From the NCBI GenBank assembly GCA_015067565.1, contig SVMF01000002.1, forward strand, positions 97,337 through 161,336: DNA of 64,000 nt. The letters run 5' to 3'. This document shows positions 6,612 through 15,530 of the stretch, piece by piece (position 1 is the first letter of the stretch; each line of letters opens with the position of its first letter). The notes beneath the pieces are model-generated. The model saw nothing but the letters and a program-made list of their open reading frames with translations, did no database searches and had not been told where the DNA came from. Both the position numbers and the translations under genes were made by a program. This DNA comes from Oscillospiraceae bacterium (lineage in GTDB: Bacteria > Bacillota > Clostridia > Oscillospirales > Oscillospiraceae).

Positions 6612-9599
6612 ATGGTAAACAACCATTACAATGCATTCATTTCCTATCGGCACTGTGAGCCCGACGCGACCATCGCCGGACGCATTCAGAGGCAGCTGGA
6701 GCATTTTCGCGTGCCGTCAGCCATCGCCAAAAAGACCGGTATCAAGAAGATTGACCGCGTTTTTCGGGATAAGGAGGAGCTGCCACTTTGCAGCAATCTC
6801 GGCGACGATATTGCCGATGCGTTGGAAAATTCCGATTTTTTGATTCTGATTTGCTCTCCGAGGACGAAGGAATCGGCATGGGTTACCCGCGAGGTAGAGC
6901 TGTTCCTGCAGACCCACGGTGTGGAGAAGGTGTTGACCGTTCTGGTCGAGGGCGAACCGCAGGATGTGGTACCGCAGATCTTGATGACGGACAGAGAGCC
7001 GCTTTCGTGCGACTATCGCATCAACCCGAAAAAGGCCAAGCGTGACGAGCTGCCCCGCCTGGCCAGCGCGATTCTTGGGTGCCGTTATGACGACCTGCGC
7101 CAGCGGCAACGGCAGTACCAGGCGCGTCGGCGGCTGATCTTTCTGTCGATCCTGCTTGCCGTGGCGGTGGGACTTTCGGCCTATTTCTTCTACACGACCA
7201 AACGGGTCGAGCGGTATTACAACGACCAGCTTCGCAGCCAGTCGAAATATCTGGCAGCTGAATCGCTACAGGCCCTCGAGGGAGGTGACCGTCTGACGGC
7301 CATAGACCTTGCGCTCTATGCGCTCGATGGCGGACATTCGCAGCGGCCGTGGGTCGCTGAGGCAGAATATGCTCTCGGCTGTGCCGTCGGTGCTTATGCG
7401 AGCACCGAGAGTCTGCGTGCGGTCAACTGCCTTGAGCACGTTTCCACAGTCGAGGCGTTTTTCACGACGCAGGACGGTAGGTATCTTATCAGCTACGACC
7501 GCAGTCCTGCGGTCTATATCTGGGACACGCAGACCCACAAGCTCGTGCAGAGGATCACGGCAAAAGAGAGCATCCACTGCATCGCGGAGCTTCCCGATCA
7601 CAGAGTGATCTTCACAACCAACGGAGAGCTTGGCTGCTATGACTATCTGACGGGGCAGCAGCTTTGGACCAATGCCGATGTGGGCATTTTCTTCGTCTAT
7701 GAAAACGGAGTCCTGGCCTGCAGCGGCTCGGAGCGCGCCATGCTTTTGAGCGAGGACACCGGAAAGCCGATCGAATCTATCGACGGCATCAACCATGCCG
7801 ATGCGCTGTGCGTCAGCGATGACGGCAGGAAGGTGGCCTACGAGATCAACCCTGACTTTGCAACCTACCAGGTCGCAATCTATGATCGGGACACAAAAGA
7901 GATCTCCGTCGCAGAGCCGACAATGGAGGTGTTCAACCAGGTTTCTTTCCATAACGACCAACTGTTCATCCTGGGTGCCAAGGATTACAGCGGTTCTGAG
8001 CAGTGGAACATCGGCAACGGCTTTGTCACCATCGAGGAGAGTCAAATGGAGCTGTACTGCATTGATGCGAATACGGCTGAGACTGTGTGGCACACGGAGC
8101 TTCCGTACCATCTGATCAATTACAGCGCGAACCTGACCTTCATGCGACACGGCCAGGGGAGTGTGCTTCTGGCCTCCTTGTCCAATTTGTGTTATACGGT
8201 CGATATGGAAAGTGGCCAGATCGTGCAGAAGGTGCAGCTTCCTGACAGTGCGGTTTCCATCGTGAAGAAGGGAAACACCGTGTCGTGGTTCCTGAAAAAC
8301 GGCTATTTCTGCAACTACACCGTCGGCGACAGTGACACCGTTGGGATACGCTACTTCCCGGACAAGGTGGACAGCGGTACCACCAAGGGCGGCAACTTTG
8401 TGCTCAATGAGAACCAGACGCGGATCGTCGTCTACGATCGGGTGATGGACGAGAGCCTCCAAAGACTTGAAGAGACGGACAGATCCGTTATGTTCGGCGA
8501 GGGCAACGATGAGTACCTGCTTGTGTGCGACTATGATTATGTGGTGCACTGCTACCGCCTGAAGCCACAGTGGGAGCTTGTGTGGACGCAGCAGGTTCCG
8601 AAATACTGCCAATATGTCGGCATGACGGACTGTGAAGCCTTTTTCTTTGACAAGGATGAGCTGACGATCTGTACCCTTGCAGACGGAAGCGTGGAAACGC
8701 AGAGCATTGCTTCCGAATCGGAGCATGATTATACCAGCATCAGCGGCAAAGCGATTCTTTCAGGTGAGGAAATTGCCTTCCTGCTGAAAGAGCACGACTA
8801 TGCCGACGGCTCTACGATCGAGCAGTATTCGATGCTGCTGCGCAAGGCAGATGGCTCGATACAAACGCATACGCTTATGGTACAGACGCGTGAGAGCACC
8901 TATTGGGGCGATGCGACCTTAGCCTTCGGCGGAGCGGAAAATGGTGTTGTTCTGAGCATTTACGAAAGGGACGCTGACTGGACTCGGTGTGACTATGAGA
9001 TTTACCACTATGAGGTGAAAACGCAGAAGCTCACACTTGTGAAGGAATTTTCCGTGGGTACGAATTTTACCTCACAAACCTTCTGCGCAGACGACGGCAG
9101 ATTCCTCGTCTCCCATGGCGAGGGGGCGACGCTGTTCGACAAGGATCTGAAGCAGATCGCAGAGATCTCTCTGCCGATGCCGTTGGCAGCGGCCTGCTTC
9201 GACGATGAAAGAGAGCAAATCCTGCTGATCGACACACAGGGCACCATGTATTTTTGCAGCCAAACGGGAAAGATATTGCACAAGCAGGTGCTTTACAGCT
9301 ACGGCAATGTCAAGGATGTGCGTTGGTACCTCGGTGAGGAACGCATTGCGGTATTGGCCGAGGATATCTGCAACATCATCGACACGGACAGCAGAGCGGT
9401 CTATGCCTATGTGCCGCACTGCCTGCACTACAGCGCAGGGAAGGATGGCTTCTATATCCGACTGTCAACCTCTGAGGGAAACAGCATCAACTTCTACCGC
9501 CGATACAGCACGAAGGCCTTGGTCGAGCGTGCCCGAGAGATTTTGGGCGATAACGGCCTGAGTGAGGAGCAGAAGGCGCAGTATGGTTTGGGTGAGTGA
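6612..9599 (+). CDS. TIR-domain / transmembrane / beta-propeller protein
   Basis: 995 aa. Residues 5-140 form a TIR-like domain: NAFISYRH (7-14), DKEELP and FLILICSPRTKESAW (76-90) followed by E94 in the WVxxE context, the position of the catalytic glutamate in NAD-cleaving TIR domains. A single membrane helix lies at about 174-196. The remaining roughly 780 residues look like a repetitive WD40/PQQ-type propeller (recurrent YxxDxxT and GxxVW-like strands), probably extracytoplasmic. ATG 6612 is chosen because CAGGGGG lies 7 nt upstream; ATG 6588 has no ribosome binding site. The stop is 4 nt before an ABC ATPase gene. Family knowledge: TIR domains act as NADases or scaffolds. Whether this one is catalytic is not known. 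Confidence 0.85.
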   Translation: MVNNHYNAFISYRHCEPDATIAGRIQRQLEHFRVPSAIAKKTGIKKIDRVFRDKEELPLCSNLGDDIADALENSDFLILICSPRTKESAWVTREVELFLQTHGVEKVLTVLVEGEPQDVVPQILMTDREPLSCDYRINPKKAKRDELPRLASAILGCRYDDLRQRQRQYQARRRLIFLSILLAVAVGLSAYFFYTTKRVERYYNDQLRSQSKYLAAESLQALEGGDRLTAIDLALYALDGGHSQRPWVAEAEYALGCAVGAYASTESLRAVNCLEHVSTVEAFFTTQDGRYLISYDRSPAVYIWDTQTHKLVQRITAKESIHCIAELPDHRVIFTTNGELGCYDYLTGQQLWTNADVGIFFVYENGVLACSGSERAMLLSEDTGKPIESIDGINHADALCVSDDGRKVAYEINPDFATYQVAIYDRDTKEISVAEPTMEVFNQVSFHNDQLFILGAKDYSGSEQWNIGNGFVTIEESQMELYCIDANTAETVWHTELPYHLINYSANLTFMRHGQGSVLLASLSNLCYTVDMESGQIVQKVQLPDSAVSIVKKGNTVSWFLKNGYFCNYTVGDSDTVGIRYFPDKVDSGTTKGGNFVLNENQTRIVVYDRVMDESLQRLEETDRSVMFGEGNDEYLLVCDYDYVVHCYRLKPQWELVWTQQVPKYCQYVGMTDCEAFFFDKDELTICTLADGSVETQSIASESEHDYTSISGKAILSGEEIAFLLKEHDYADGSTIEQYSMLLRKADGSIQTHTLMVQTRESTYWGDATLAFGGAENGVVLSIYERDADWTRCDYEIYHYEVKTQKLTLVKEFSVGTNFTSQTFCADDGRFLVSHGEGATLFDKDLKQIAEISLPMPLAAACFDDEREQILLIDTQGTMYFCSQTGKILHKQVLYSYGNVKDVRWYLGEERIAVLAEDICNIIDTDSRAVYAYVPHCLHYSAGKDGFYIRLSTSEGNSINFYRRYSTKALVERAREILGDNGLSEEQKAQYGLGE

Positions 9600-9603
9600 A
9601 AAT

Positions 9604-10305
9604 ATGAGTTTTATTCGTTTTGAACAGGTGGAAAAACGCTACGGCCAGGGCTCAAGTGAGGTCATCGCTCTGAAGGATGCCACCTTTGACATCGACAAGG
9701 GTGAGATCTGCGTGATCGTCGGCCCTTCCGGTGCGGGAAAAACCACGCTTTTGAATATTCTGGGCGGCATGGACACGCTGACGAGCGGCAAGGTCTTTCT
9801 GAACGGCAAGGAAATCTCTGCCTTCAACAAGCGGCAGCTTGCGGATTACCGCCGCCATGAGGTCGGCTTTGTGTTCCAGTTTTACAATCTGATCCCGAAT
9901 CTGACGGCGCTGGAGAATGTGGAGCTTGCCTCCCAGATCGTCAAGGATCCGCTCGATGCCGCCGAGGTTTTAAAGCAGGTCGGCCTGCAGGATCGCATGA
10001 CGAATTTTCCTGCTCAGCTCTCGGGTGGAGAGCAGCAGCGTGTGGCCATTGCACGAGCCTTGGCCAAGCGGCCGCAGCTTCTGCTGTGCGACGAGCCGAC
10101 GGGGGCGCTGGACTATGCCACGGGCAAACAGATCCTTGCACTGCTGCAGGATCGGTGCCGCAAGGACGGCATGAGCGTGGTGATCATCACGCACAATTCT
10201 GCCCTGACATACATGGCAGACCGCGTCATTGAGATTCGCAACGGCTCGGTCAAGCAGGTGCGTCGCAATCATACCGTCGTTCCCGTGGAGGAGCTGGAAT
10301 GGTAG
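9604..10305 (+). CDS. ABC transporter ATP-binding protein (MacB/LolD type)
   Basis: 233-aa nucleotide-binding subunit. Walker [10 protein letters not shown] (residues 40-48), Q-loop [18 protein letters not shown], signature [16 protein letters not shown], Walker [13 protein letters not shown] and the switch His in [10 protein letters not shown] are all intact. The [17 protein letters not shown] segment is typical of the LolD/MacB/YknY subfamily, whose partners are FtsX-type permeases acting as mechanotransmitters or exporters. ATG 9604 follows the TIR gene stop by 4 nt. In-frame upstream starts (9562) would overlap that gene heavily and are rejected. The stop overlaps the permease start by 7 nt. 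Confidence 0.95.
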   Translation: MSFIRFEQVEKRYGQGSSEVIALKDATFDIDKGEICVIVGPSGAGKTTLLNILGGMDTLTSGKVFLNGKEISAFNKRQLADYRRHEVGFVFQFYNLIPNLTALENVELASQIVKDPLDAAEVLKQVGLQDRMTNFPAQLSGGEQQRVAIARALAKRPQLLLCDEPTGALDYATGKQILALLQDRCRKDGMSVVIITHNSALTYMADRVIEIRNGSVKQVRRNHTVVPVEELEW

Positions 10306-12623
10306 GATGCAGTGCTTGGCGCAAAAACAACTTGCGCGAGATCCGTCACACGCTCGGGCGATTCTTTGCCATTGCGGCGATCATTGCGCTGGGGGTTGGC
10401 TTCTTTGCCGGCCTGAAGGCCACACCGCCGGCGATGATCAAAACGGGAGAAAAATATGTCGAAGATACCAAAATGTTCGATCTGCGCTGCCCCGGAAGCT
10501 ATGTGCAGGCGCAGGTCGATGCGCTGGCTGCCGAGGACGGTGTCAGCGATGCGCAGGGACAGTGTACGGCCGATCTGACGGCCGAGCTTGGAACGAAGAA
10601 GCCGACTGTGCGCTCGCACAGCCTCTCTGAGAGGATCAACCTGCCCATGCTGACGGGCGGCAGAATGCCCGTACGGGAGGGTGAGTGCCTCGGAGATGAC
10701 CGCTATTTTACAAAAGAGGACATCGGTCAGACCATGCACGTCACGCACGGCCAGATGCCGCTTTTGAGTACGGAGCTGAAGATCGTCGGCTTGTGCTCGA
10801 GTCCTCTGTATCTGGGTATGGCACGTGGGACTACCACTCTGGCCGATGGTAGCCTGGATGCCTTCGTAATCGTTCACCCAGACAGCTATGCCGAGGGTGT
10901 GTTTACGGATATTTATCTGCGACTGGACAAGGTCGACCGCACGATGTATTCCGAGCGCTATGACAAGCAGGTTGCACAGGCTCAGAAGCGGCTGTCTTTC
11001 CCCTACGTGCTCTCGCGCCAGTCCAACAGCGGCTATGTTTCGCTGGAGAACGATTCGCAGATCATCGAGCGTATTGGCAGAGTGTTTCCGGTGTTCTTCT
11101 TTGCCGTGGCGGCATTGGTGTGCATGACAACTATGAGCCGCATGGTCACTGAGCAGCGTACCCTGATCGGCACGCTCAAGGCCTTGGGCTATTCCGACAG
11201 TCGCATCTGCATGAAATATATGTCCTATGCGGCGATGGCCGCTCTGGGCGGCTGCCTGATTGGCTTTTGGGGCGGCACATGGCTGTTCCCCTATGCAATC
11301 TGGACGGGGTACTATATTCTCTACCGATTTGCACCGATTGAATTCTATTTCAGTGCGTCCATCGGCCTGATCTGCCTTTTGGCATCGTTGCTGTGCTCGG
11401 TCGGAACGACTTGGTTTTCTTGCCGGACGGAGCTGCGCACCATGCCCTCGGAGCTGATGCGCCCTCGTGCGCCCAAGCCCGGCAAACGCATTTTTTTAGA
11501 GCGCATCCCCTTTGTGTGGAACCGATTTTCGTTCCTGTGGAAGGTGTCGGTGCGTAACATCATCCGCTACAAAAAGCGTCTGGTGATGATGCTTCTGGGC
11601 ATCAGCGGCTGCACCGCCCTGATCGTCACGGGTCTGGGTCTGCACGACTCGATCTCGACCATCGTCGATGACCAGTTCAGCGGCATCACCCACTATCAGC
11701 TCGTGGTGAGCTTCGGCGGCGCGGTGGATGAGGAGGCCTTCCGCGAGCGCTATGCGCAATCGCAGATCGTTTTTACGCAGACCACTGCACACGAGATCCA
11801 CGGCGCACACGGCATCACCACGGTGCAGCTGATCGCCACACAGGATGCGTCCTTCTTTGAGCTGTTTGAAACACGACTCGATGGCAAGAAGATGTCTGTG
11901 CCCCAAAAGGGCGTGCTGATTGACAAAGGCCTTGCCGACGCACTGTCGATTACGGATGGGGATGAGCTTGTCGTGCAGGCACAGGCCCCAATTGCCTTAA
12001 AGGTCGCAGGTCGATTCAACAATCACATCTATCACTACGGCATCCTGACTCCGGGCAGCTTTGAGGCTGCCTTCGGCGTGCCGTGTGTGAACAACACGGC
12101 CTACCTGATGACCACGGAGGATCCCTATCTCCTGGCGGCAGAGCTCTCGCAGGAACCGGGGGTCTTGGGTGTTACGGTCATGGACGAAATGCGCCAGATC
12201 GTTTCGACGACGCTCGACGGTCTGAGCTTCATCATCGCCGTCGTGATCGGCTGCGCCTGCGCGCTGGCTGTGGTCGTGCTGTTCAATCTTTGCAACATCT
12301 CCATTACTGAGCGCATCCGTGAGATCGCAACGGTCAAGGTGCTCGGCTTTCACAGTATGGAAACGCAGAGCTATGTGTTCCGTGAGGTGTTGCTTTTGAC
12401 GGTGCTCGGTGCGATTCTGGGGTTGCCTCTGGGTTTTGTCCTGCACCGCTTTGTGATGAAGAGCATTGTCATTGACATTGTGTCCTTCCATGTCCATGTT
12501 TCAACGCTGAGCTATGTGCTCGCCCTTGGAATTACGCTGCTTGTGGGAGTTTTGGTGTGCGTTTTGCTGTCGAAAAAGCTCGAGCGCATCGACATGGCGG
12601 AATCTTTGAAAAGTGTAGAATAA
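10299..12623 (+). CDS. FtsX-family ABC transporter permease
   Basis: 774-aa membrane subunit. One helix at about residues 22-42 precedes a roughly 210-residue extracytoplasmic domain. Then comes a first FtsX block of three helices (about 255-370; note the MTTMSRMVTEQRTLIGTLKALGYS motif characteristic of FtsX/MacB permeases), a second soluble domain (about 420-640) and a second FtsX block (about 645-760, with ITERIREIATVKVLGF). This duplicated organisation is usual for large DUF214-type permeases in Firmicutes. It overlaps the ATPase gene, so the two form one transporter, presumably linked to the upstream TIR-propeller protein. The substrate is unknown. Confidence 0.93.
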   Translation: MVGCSAWRKNNLREIRHTLGRFFAIAAIIALGVGFFAGLKATPPAMIKTGEKYVEDTKMFDLRCPGSYVQAQVDALAAEDGVSDAQGQCTADLTAELGTKKPTVRSHSLSERINLPMLTGGRMPVREGECLGDDRYFTKEDIGQTMHVTHGQMPLLSTELKIVGLCSSPLYLGMARGTTTLADGSLDAFVIVHPDSYAEGVFTDIYLRLDKVDRTMYSERYDKQVAQAQKRLSFPYVLSRQSNSGYVSLENDSQIIERIGRVFPVFFFAVAALVCMTTMSRMVTEQRTLIGTLKALGYSDSRICMKYMSYAAMAALGGCLIGFWGGTWLFPYAIWTGYYILYRFAPIEFYFSASIGLICLLASLLCSVGTTWFSCRTELRTMPSELMRPRAPKPGKRIFLERIPFVWNRFSFLWKVSVRNIIRYKKRLVMMLLGISGCTALIVTGLGLHDSISTIVDDQFSGITHYQLVVSFGGAVDEEAFRERYAQSQIVFTQTTAHEIHGAHGITTVQLIATQDASFFELFETRLDGKKMSVPQKGVLIDKGLADALSITDGDELVVQAQAPIALKVAGRFNNHIYHYGILTPGSFEAAFGVPCVNNTAYLMTTEDPYLLAAELSQEPGVLGVTVMDEMRQIVSTTLDGLSFIIAVVIGCACALAVVVLFNLCNISITERIREIATVKVLGFHSMETQSYVFREVLLLTVLGAILGLPLGFVLHRFVMKSIVIDIVSFHVHVSTLSYVLALGITLLVGVLVCVLLSKKLERIDMAESLKSVE

Positions 12624-12662
12624 TATCATTACAAATTATAACATTATAAAGGAGAGATTCAT

Positions 12663-13253
12663 ATGTTCTGTTGTAAATGTGGAAACCCTGTGGATGCAGA
12701 TGCTCGCTTCTGCTGCGTCTGCGGAACCCCCGTCGAGCGGGAACAGACCCAACCGGTCTATCGCGTCTATATGAGCACCGAGGGGGCAAGCTTGGTCAAC
12801 TACAAATTCGTCGTCCGTGATGCGCAGGGGAATGTCCGCTACACCGCTGCAACGGTCAGCGAGGCGATGTTCACCCACCATGCCCGTCTGTATTACACCA
12901 ACGGCGCAGAGGCGCTGCAGGTGCATCAGCAGAAGAAAATGACCTTGGCCGCCATGAACTTCGACCTTGTCACGCCCGACGGCCGTCACATCACCGAGGT
13001 TCTGCAGAAGAACAAGCTGACCAAGTATGTCTATGAGATGCCTCAGATCGGCCTCGTTGCTGACGGTGACTTTGTCTCGCACAATTTCACATACACGCGC
13101 AACGGGCAGACTGTGGCGAAGGTCTCGATGAAGTGGCTCACTTGGGGCGATAGCTATGAGATTGAATTTTCGGACCCCTCGCTCGAGCAGATTCTGCTCG
13201 GCACGATTTTGGTATTTGAGATGGTTCTCGGTGCAAGCCGTCGCCGTCGTTGA
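12663..13253 (+). CDS. Zinc-ribbon protein with LURP-one/Tubby-like domain
   Basis: 196 aa. The N-terminus is a double-CxxC zinc ribbon (FCCKCGNPVDADARFCCVCG: CxxC at residues 4-7 and 18-21). The remainder resembles the LURP-one-related (DUF567, Tubby C-terminal-like) fold: YKFVVRDAQGNVRYT, then a C-terminal VSMKWLTWGDSYEIEFSD followed by a hydrophobic helix (LLGTILVFEMVLG), the hallmark ending in which the helix threads the barrel. AAAGGAGAG supports ATG 12663. It is 39 nt downstream of the permease and 9 nt upstream of the aldolase, so probably in the same transcription unit. The function is unknown; family members are proposed membrane-tethered or scramblase-like proteins. Confidence 0.75.
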   Translation: MFCCKCGNPVDADARFCCVCGTPVEREQTQPVYRVYMSTEGASLVNYKFVVRDAQGNVRYTAATVSEAMFTHHARLYYTNGAEALQVHQQKKMTLAAMNFDLVTPDGRHITEVLQKNKLTKYVYEMPQIGLVADGDFVSHNFTYTRNGQTVAKVSMKWLTWGDSYEIEFSDPSLEQILLGTILVFEMVLGASRRRR

Positions 13254-13262
13254 GGTAAAAAT

Positions 13263-14285
13263 ATGTTATTTTTTGAAAACGATTATTCCGAAGGCGCACA
13301 TGAACAGGTGCTGCAGCATCTTGTGAACACCACCCGTGAGAAACTGCTGGCTTACGGCGCAGACCGTTACAGTGAGGCGGCAAGAGAGAAGATCCGTCTG
13401 GCTTGTCAGGCTCCGAATGCTGAGATCTTTTTCCTGGCAGGCGGCACGCAGAGCAATCAGGTCGTCATTGATGCACTGCTTGCGCCGCAGGATGGTGCCA
13501 TTGCCGCCAAAACCGGCCATATCGCCCTGCACGAGGCAGGAGCTATCGAGGCCACCGGCCATAAGGTTCTGGAGCTGCCGCAGGAGAACGGCAAGCTGCA
13601 GGCTGAGGTCGTGCGTACATATCTGCAGGACTTCTACAACGATACCAGCCATGAACACATGGTCGCTCCCGGCCTGGTTTACATCTCCCACCCAACGGAG
13701 TACGGCACGCTCTACACCGAGAGCGAGCTGGCAGCACTGCGTAAGGTCTGTGACGACTACGAGCTGAAGCTGTACCTTGACGGTGCACGACTGGGCTACG
13801 CGCTGGCCTGCCCCGAGAGCGATATCACACTGCCGATTCTGGCGAAGTATTGCGATGCCTTCTATATCGGCGGCACCAAGGTCGGTGCGCTGTGCGGTGA
13901 GGCCGTAGTCTTCCCGCAAAACGCGCCGAAGCACTTCAATACGCAGGTCAAGCGCCACGGCGCGATGTTAGCAAAGAGCAGAGTGGTCGGTGTGCAGTTT
14001 GACGCGCTGTTTACCGATGATCTGTACTACAAGCTCGGTCGCTACGCCATACAGAAGGCAAGACAGCTCAGAGCAGCCTTGCAGGAGCGCAATTATCGCT
14101 TCTTCATCGACTCGCCGTCGAATCAGATCTTCGTGATCATGGACAATGAGCGTCTGAAGGAATTGAGCAAGCACGTTCAATATAGCTTCTGGGAAAAGTA
14201 CGATGAGAAGCACACCGTCATCCGCTTTGCCACGAGCTGGGCCACCGAGCAGGAGGACCTCGACAGCCTCATCGCCCTGCTGTAA
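13263..14285 (+). CDS. Low-specificity threonine aldolase / beta-eliminating lyase family PLP enzyme
   Basis: 340-aa fold-type I PLP enzyme. The N-terminus FENDYSEGAHEQVLQHL and the sequence FLAGGTQSNQVVID (cofactor phosphate region), LYLDGARLGYAL (PLP-ring Asp and Arg), and FYIGGTKVGALCGEAVVF with the Schiff-base lysine in GGTK match LtaE-like enzymes, which cleave L-threonine or L-allo-threonine to glycine and acetaldehyde. Glycine released here could enter the one-carbon metabolism represented by folD and the hut genes. It follows the zinc-ribbon gene by 9 nt and is terminated by a strong palindrome. Confidence 0.88.
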   Translation: MLFFENDYSEGAHEQVLQHLVNTTREKLLAYGADRYSEAAREKIRLACQAPNAEIFFLAGGTQSNQVVIDALLAPQDGAIAAKTGHIALHEAGAIEATGHKVLELPQENGKLQAEVVRTYLQDFYNDTSHEHMVAPGLVYISHPTEYGTLYTESELAALRKVCDDYELKLYLDGARLGYALACPESDITLPILAKYCDAFYIGGTKVGALCGEAVVFPQNAPKHFNTQVKRHGAMLAKSRVVGVQFDALFTDDLYYKLGRYAIQKARQLRAALQERNYRFFIDSPSNQIFVIMDNERLKELSKHVQYSFWEKYDEKHTVIRFATSWATEQEDLDSLIALL

Positions 14286-14303
14286 AGCTGTTCAAGCGCA
14301 AGC

Positions 14304-14335
14304 CCGCCAACCATCAAAATTTTGATGGTTGGCGG
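14304..14335 (+). terminator. Bidirectional terminator palindrome (TCGCCAA-like family, copy 2)
   Basis: Perfect 16-bp inverted repeat CCGCCAACCATCAAAA / TTTTGATGGTTGGCGG followed by ATTTTTG. It lies between two convergent genes and can serve both strands. The stem sequence is a variant of the other copies. Confidence 0.85.
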
Positions 14336-14342
14336 ATTTTTG

Positions 14343-14495
14343 TCACTGCATCATCTTTCCCACGGAGCGCTCCATGGTATCGACCGCCTTCTGTGCGGCC
14401 TTCTTCGCTGCGCTGTTCTGCGGCAGCATCAGAACTGCTGCACCGCCTGCCGCCATGCCCAGACCGAGCGTGAGCAAAAATGTCTTAGTTTGCAT
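14343..14495 (-). CDS. Small YtxH-like protein
   Basis: 50-aa ORF with a very strong ribosome site: GGGAGGG (14504-14510 on the complementary strand) 8 nt before the ATG. Residues 4-25 are hydrophobic with a glycine/alanine-rich segment (TLGLGMAAGGAAVLML), followed by a basic, amphipathic, Ala/Lys-rich tail ending SVGKMMQ. This layout, a short membrane anchor plus helical cytoplasmic tail, resembles YtxH-type general-stress or envelope proteins, but identity is too weak for a firm name. It is convergent with the aldolase gene and shares its terminator. Confidence 0.7.
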   Translation of the reverse strand: MQTKTFLLTLGLGMAAGGAAVLMLPQNSAAKKAAQKAVDTMERSVGKMMQ

Positions 14496-14548
14496 TTTAA
14501 AATCCCTCCCTTCGACATTAGCTTGCCCAAAAAAAGTCGAAAACTGTC

Positions 14549-14577
14549 TTTTCAATTTGCTCAAAATATGGTATACT
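14549..14577 (+). promoter_or_regulatory. Probable promoter for pyrF
   Basis: TATACT (14572-14577) with TTTTCA 17 nt upstream (14549-14554), 29 nt before the pyrF ATG. Confidence 0.45.
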
Positions 14578-14606
14578 CGATGTATCATTTCTTGGAGGCG
14601 ATCATA

Positions 14607-15530
14607 ATGGCAATCGATGTTTTGCAGGAAAAAATCAGAAAATGTAAAAATCCCGTGATGGTCGGTCTGGATCCCTATTTGCCGATTCTGCCGCAGCACA
14701 TTGTAAACGACGCATTTGCCGCGAACGGGCAGACGATTGAGGGTGCCACCGCTGCTTATGAGCGATTTTGCACGGAATTGATCGACGCGCTCAAAAATGT
14801 TGTTCCGGCGGTTAAGCTGCAAAGCGCCTGCTTCGAGGCGCTCGGTGCGCAGGGCATTGCGCTGATGCAAAAACTGAGCAAATACGCAACGGAACTGGGG
14901 TATTATGTGTTGATCGACTCCATGCGTAGCGACATTGGCCCTGTGGCGGAGATCCATGCGCAGGCGATGTTTGATTCCGTGCCGATCGGGCAGGAGCGCT
15001 ATCCCTTGTACCAATGCGATGCACTGACGGTCAACGGATACCTTGGAACTGATGGCATTCAGCCCTTCCTGCCGTACTGCAAGAATGCGGGCAAGAACAT
15101 TTTTGTTGTCCTGAAGACCTCGAACAAGTCCTCCCGTGAGGTGCAGGATCTGCTTTCAGGTGACCGTGTGGTCTATACGGCGATGGCTGACTTGCTGATG
15201 CGCTGGAGCAACGGCCTTTATGGTAAGAACGGCTACAGCGAGATCGGTGCGGTGGTCGGCGCAACCTATCCACAGACGCTCAAAATGCTCCGCGAAAAAT
15301 ATGACCGTATGTTCTTCCTTGTGCCCGGCTACGGAACGCAGGGCGGAACAGCCAAAAAAGTCCAGTTTGCCTTTGACCGCTTCGGCCACGGCGCCATCAT
15401 TGCTGCCTCGAGAAGCATCATCTGTGCCTGGCAGAAGGCAGGCTCCGATGGTACGGACTATCTGACCCATGCCGTGGCAGCTGCCGAGCAGATGAAGAAG
15501 GATATTTCGAAATATGTGGTGATCCTATGA
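14607..15530 (+). CDS. pyrF: Orotidine 5'-phosphate decarboxylase (PyrF, type 2)
   Basis: 307 aa; catalyses OMP to UMP, the last step of de novo pyrimidine synthesis. The longer type-2 PyrF subfamily is recognised from NPVMVGLDPYLPILP at the N-terminus, AVKLQSACFEALG, the catalytic-loop segment LIDSMRSDIG, and VVGATYPQTLKMLR. GGAGG (14594-14598) precedes ATG 14607; the open frame extends upstream but has no usable site. Its stop overlaps the next start by 4 nt (ATGA). It is unusual in being separated from other pyr genes and coupled to a phosphatase-acetyltransferase fusion. Confidence 0.93.
   Translation: MAIDVLQEKIRKCKNPVMVGLDPYLPILPQHIVNDAFAANGQTIEGATAAYERFCTELIDALKNVVPAVKLQSACFEALGAQGIALMQKLSKYATELGYYVLIDSMRSDIGPVAEIHAQAMFDSVPIGQERYPLYQCDALTVNGYLGTDGIQPFLPYCKNAGKNIFVVLKTSNKSSREVQDLLSGDRVVYTAMADLLMRWSNGLYGKNGYSEIGAVVGATYPQTLKMLREKYDRMFFLVPGYGTQGGTAKKVQFAFDRFGHGAIIAASRSIICAWQKAGSDGTDYLTHAVAAAEQMKKDISKYVVIL

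Noticed and set aside
9562..9603. Longer N-terminus for the ABC ATPase
   Set aside because: Would overlap the TIR gene by 38 nt and adds Arg-rich residues absent from the family; ATG 9604 gives the normal N-terminus.
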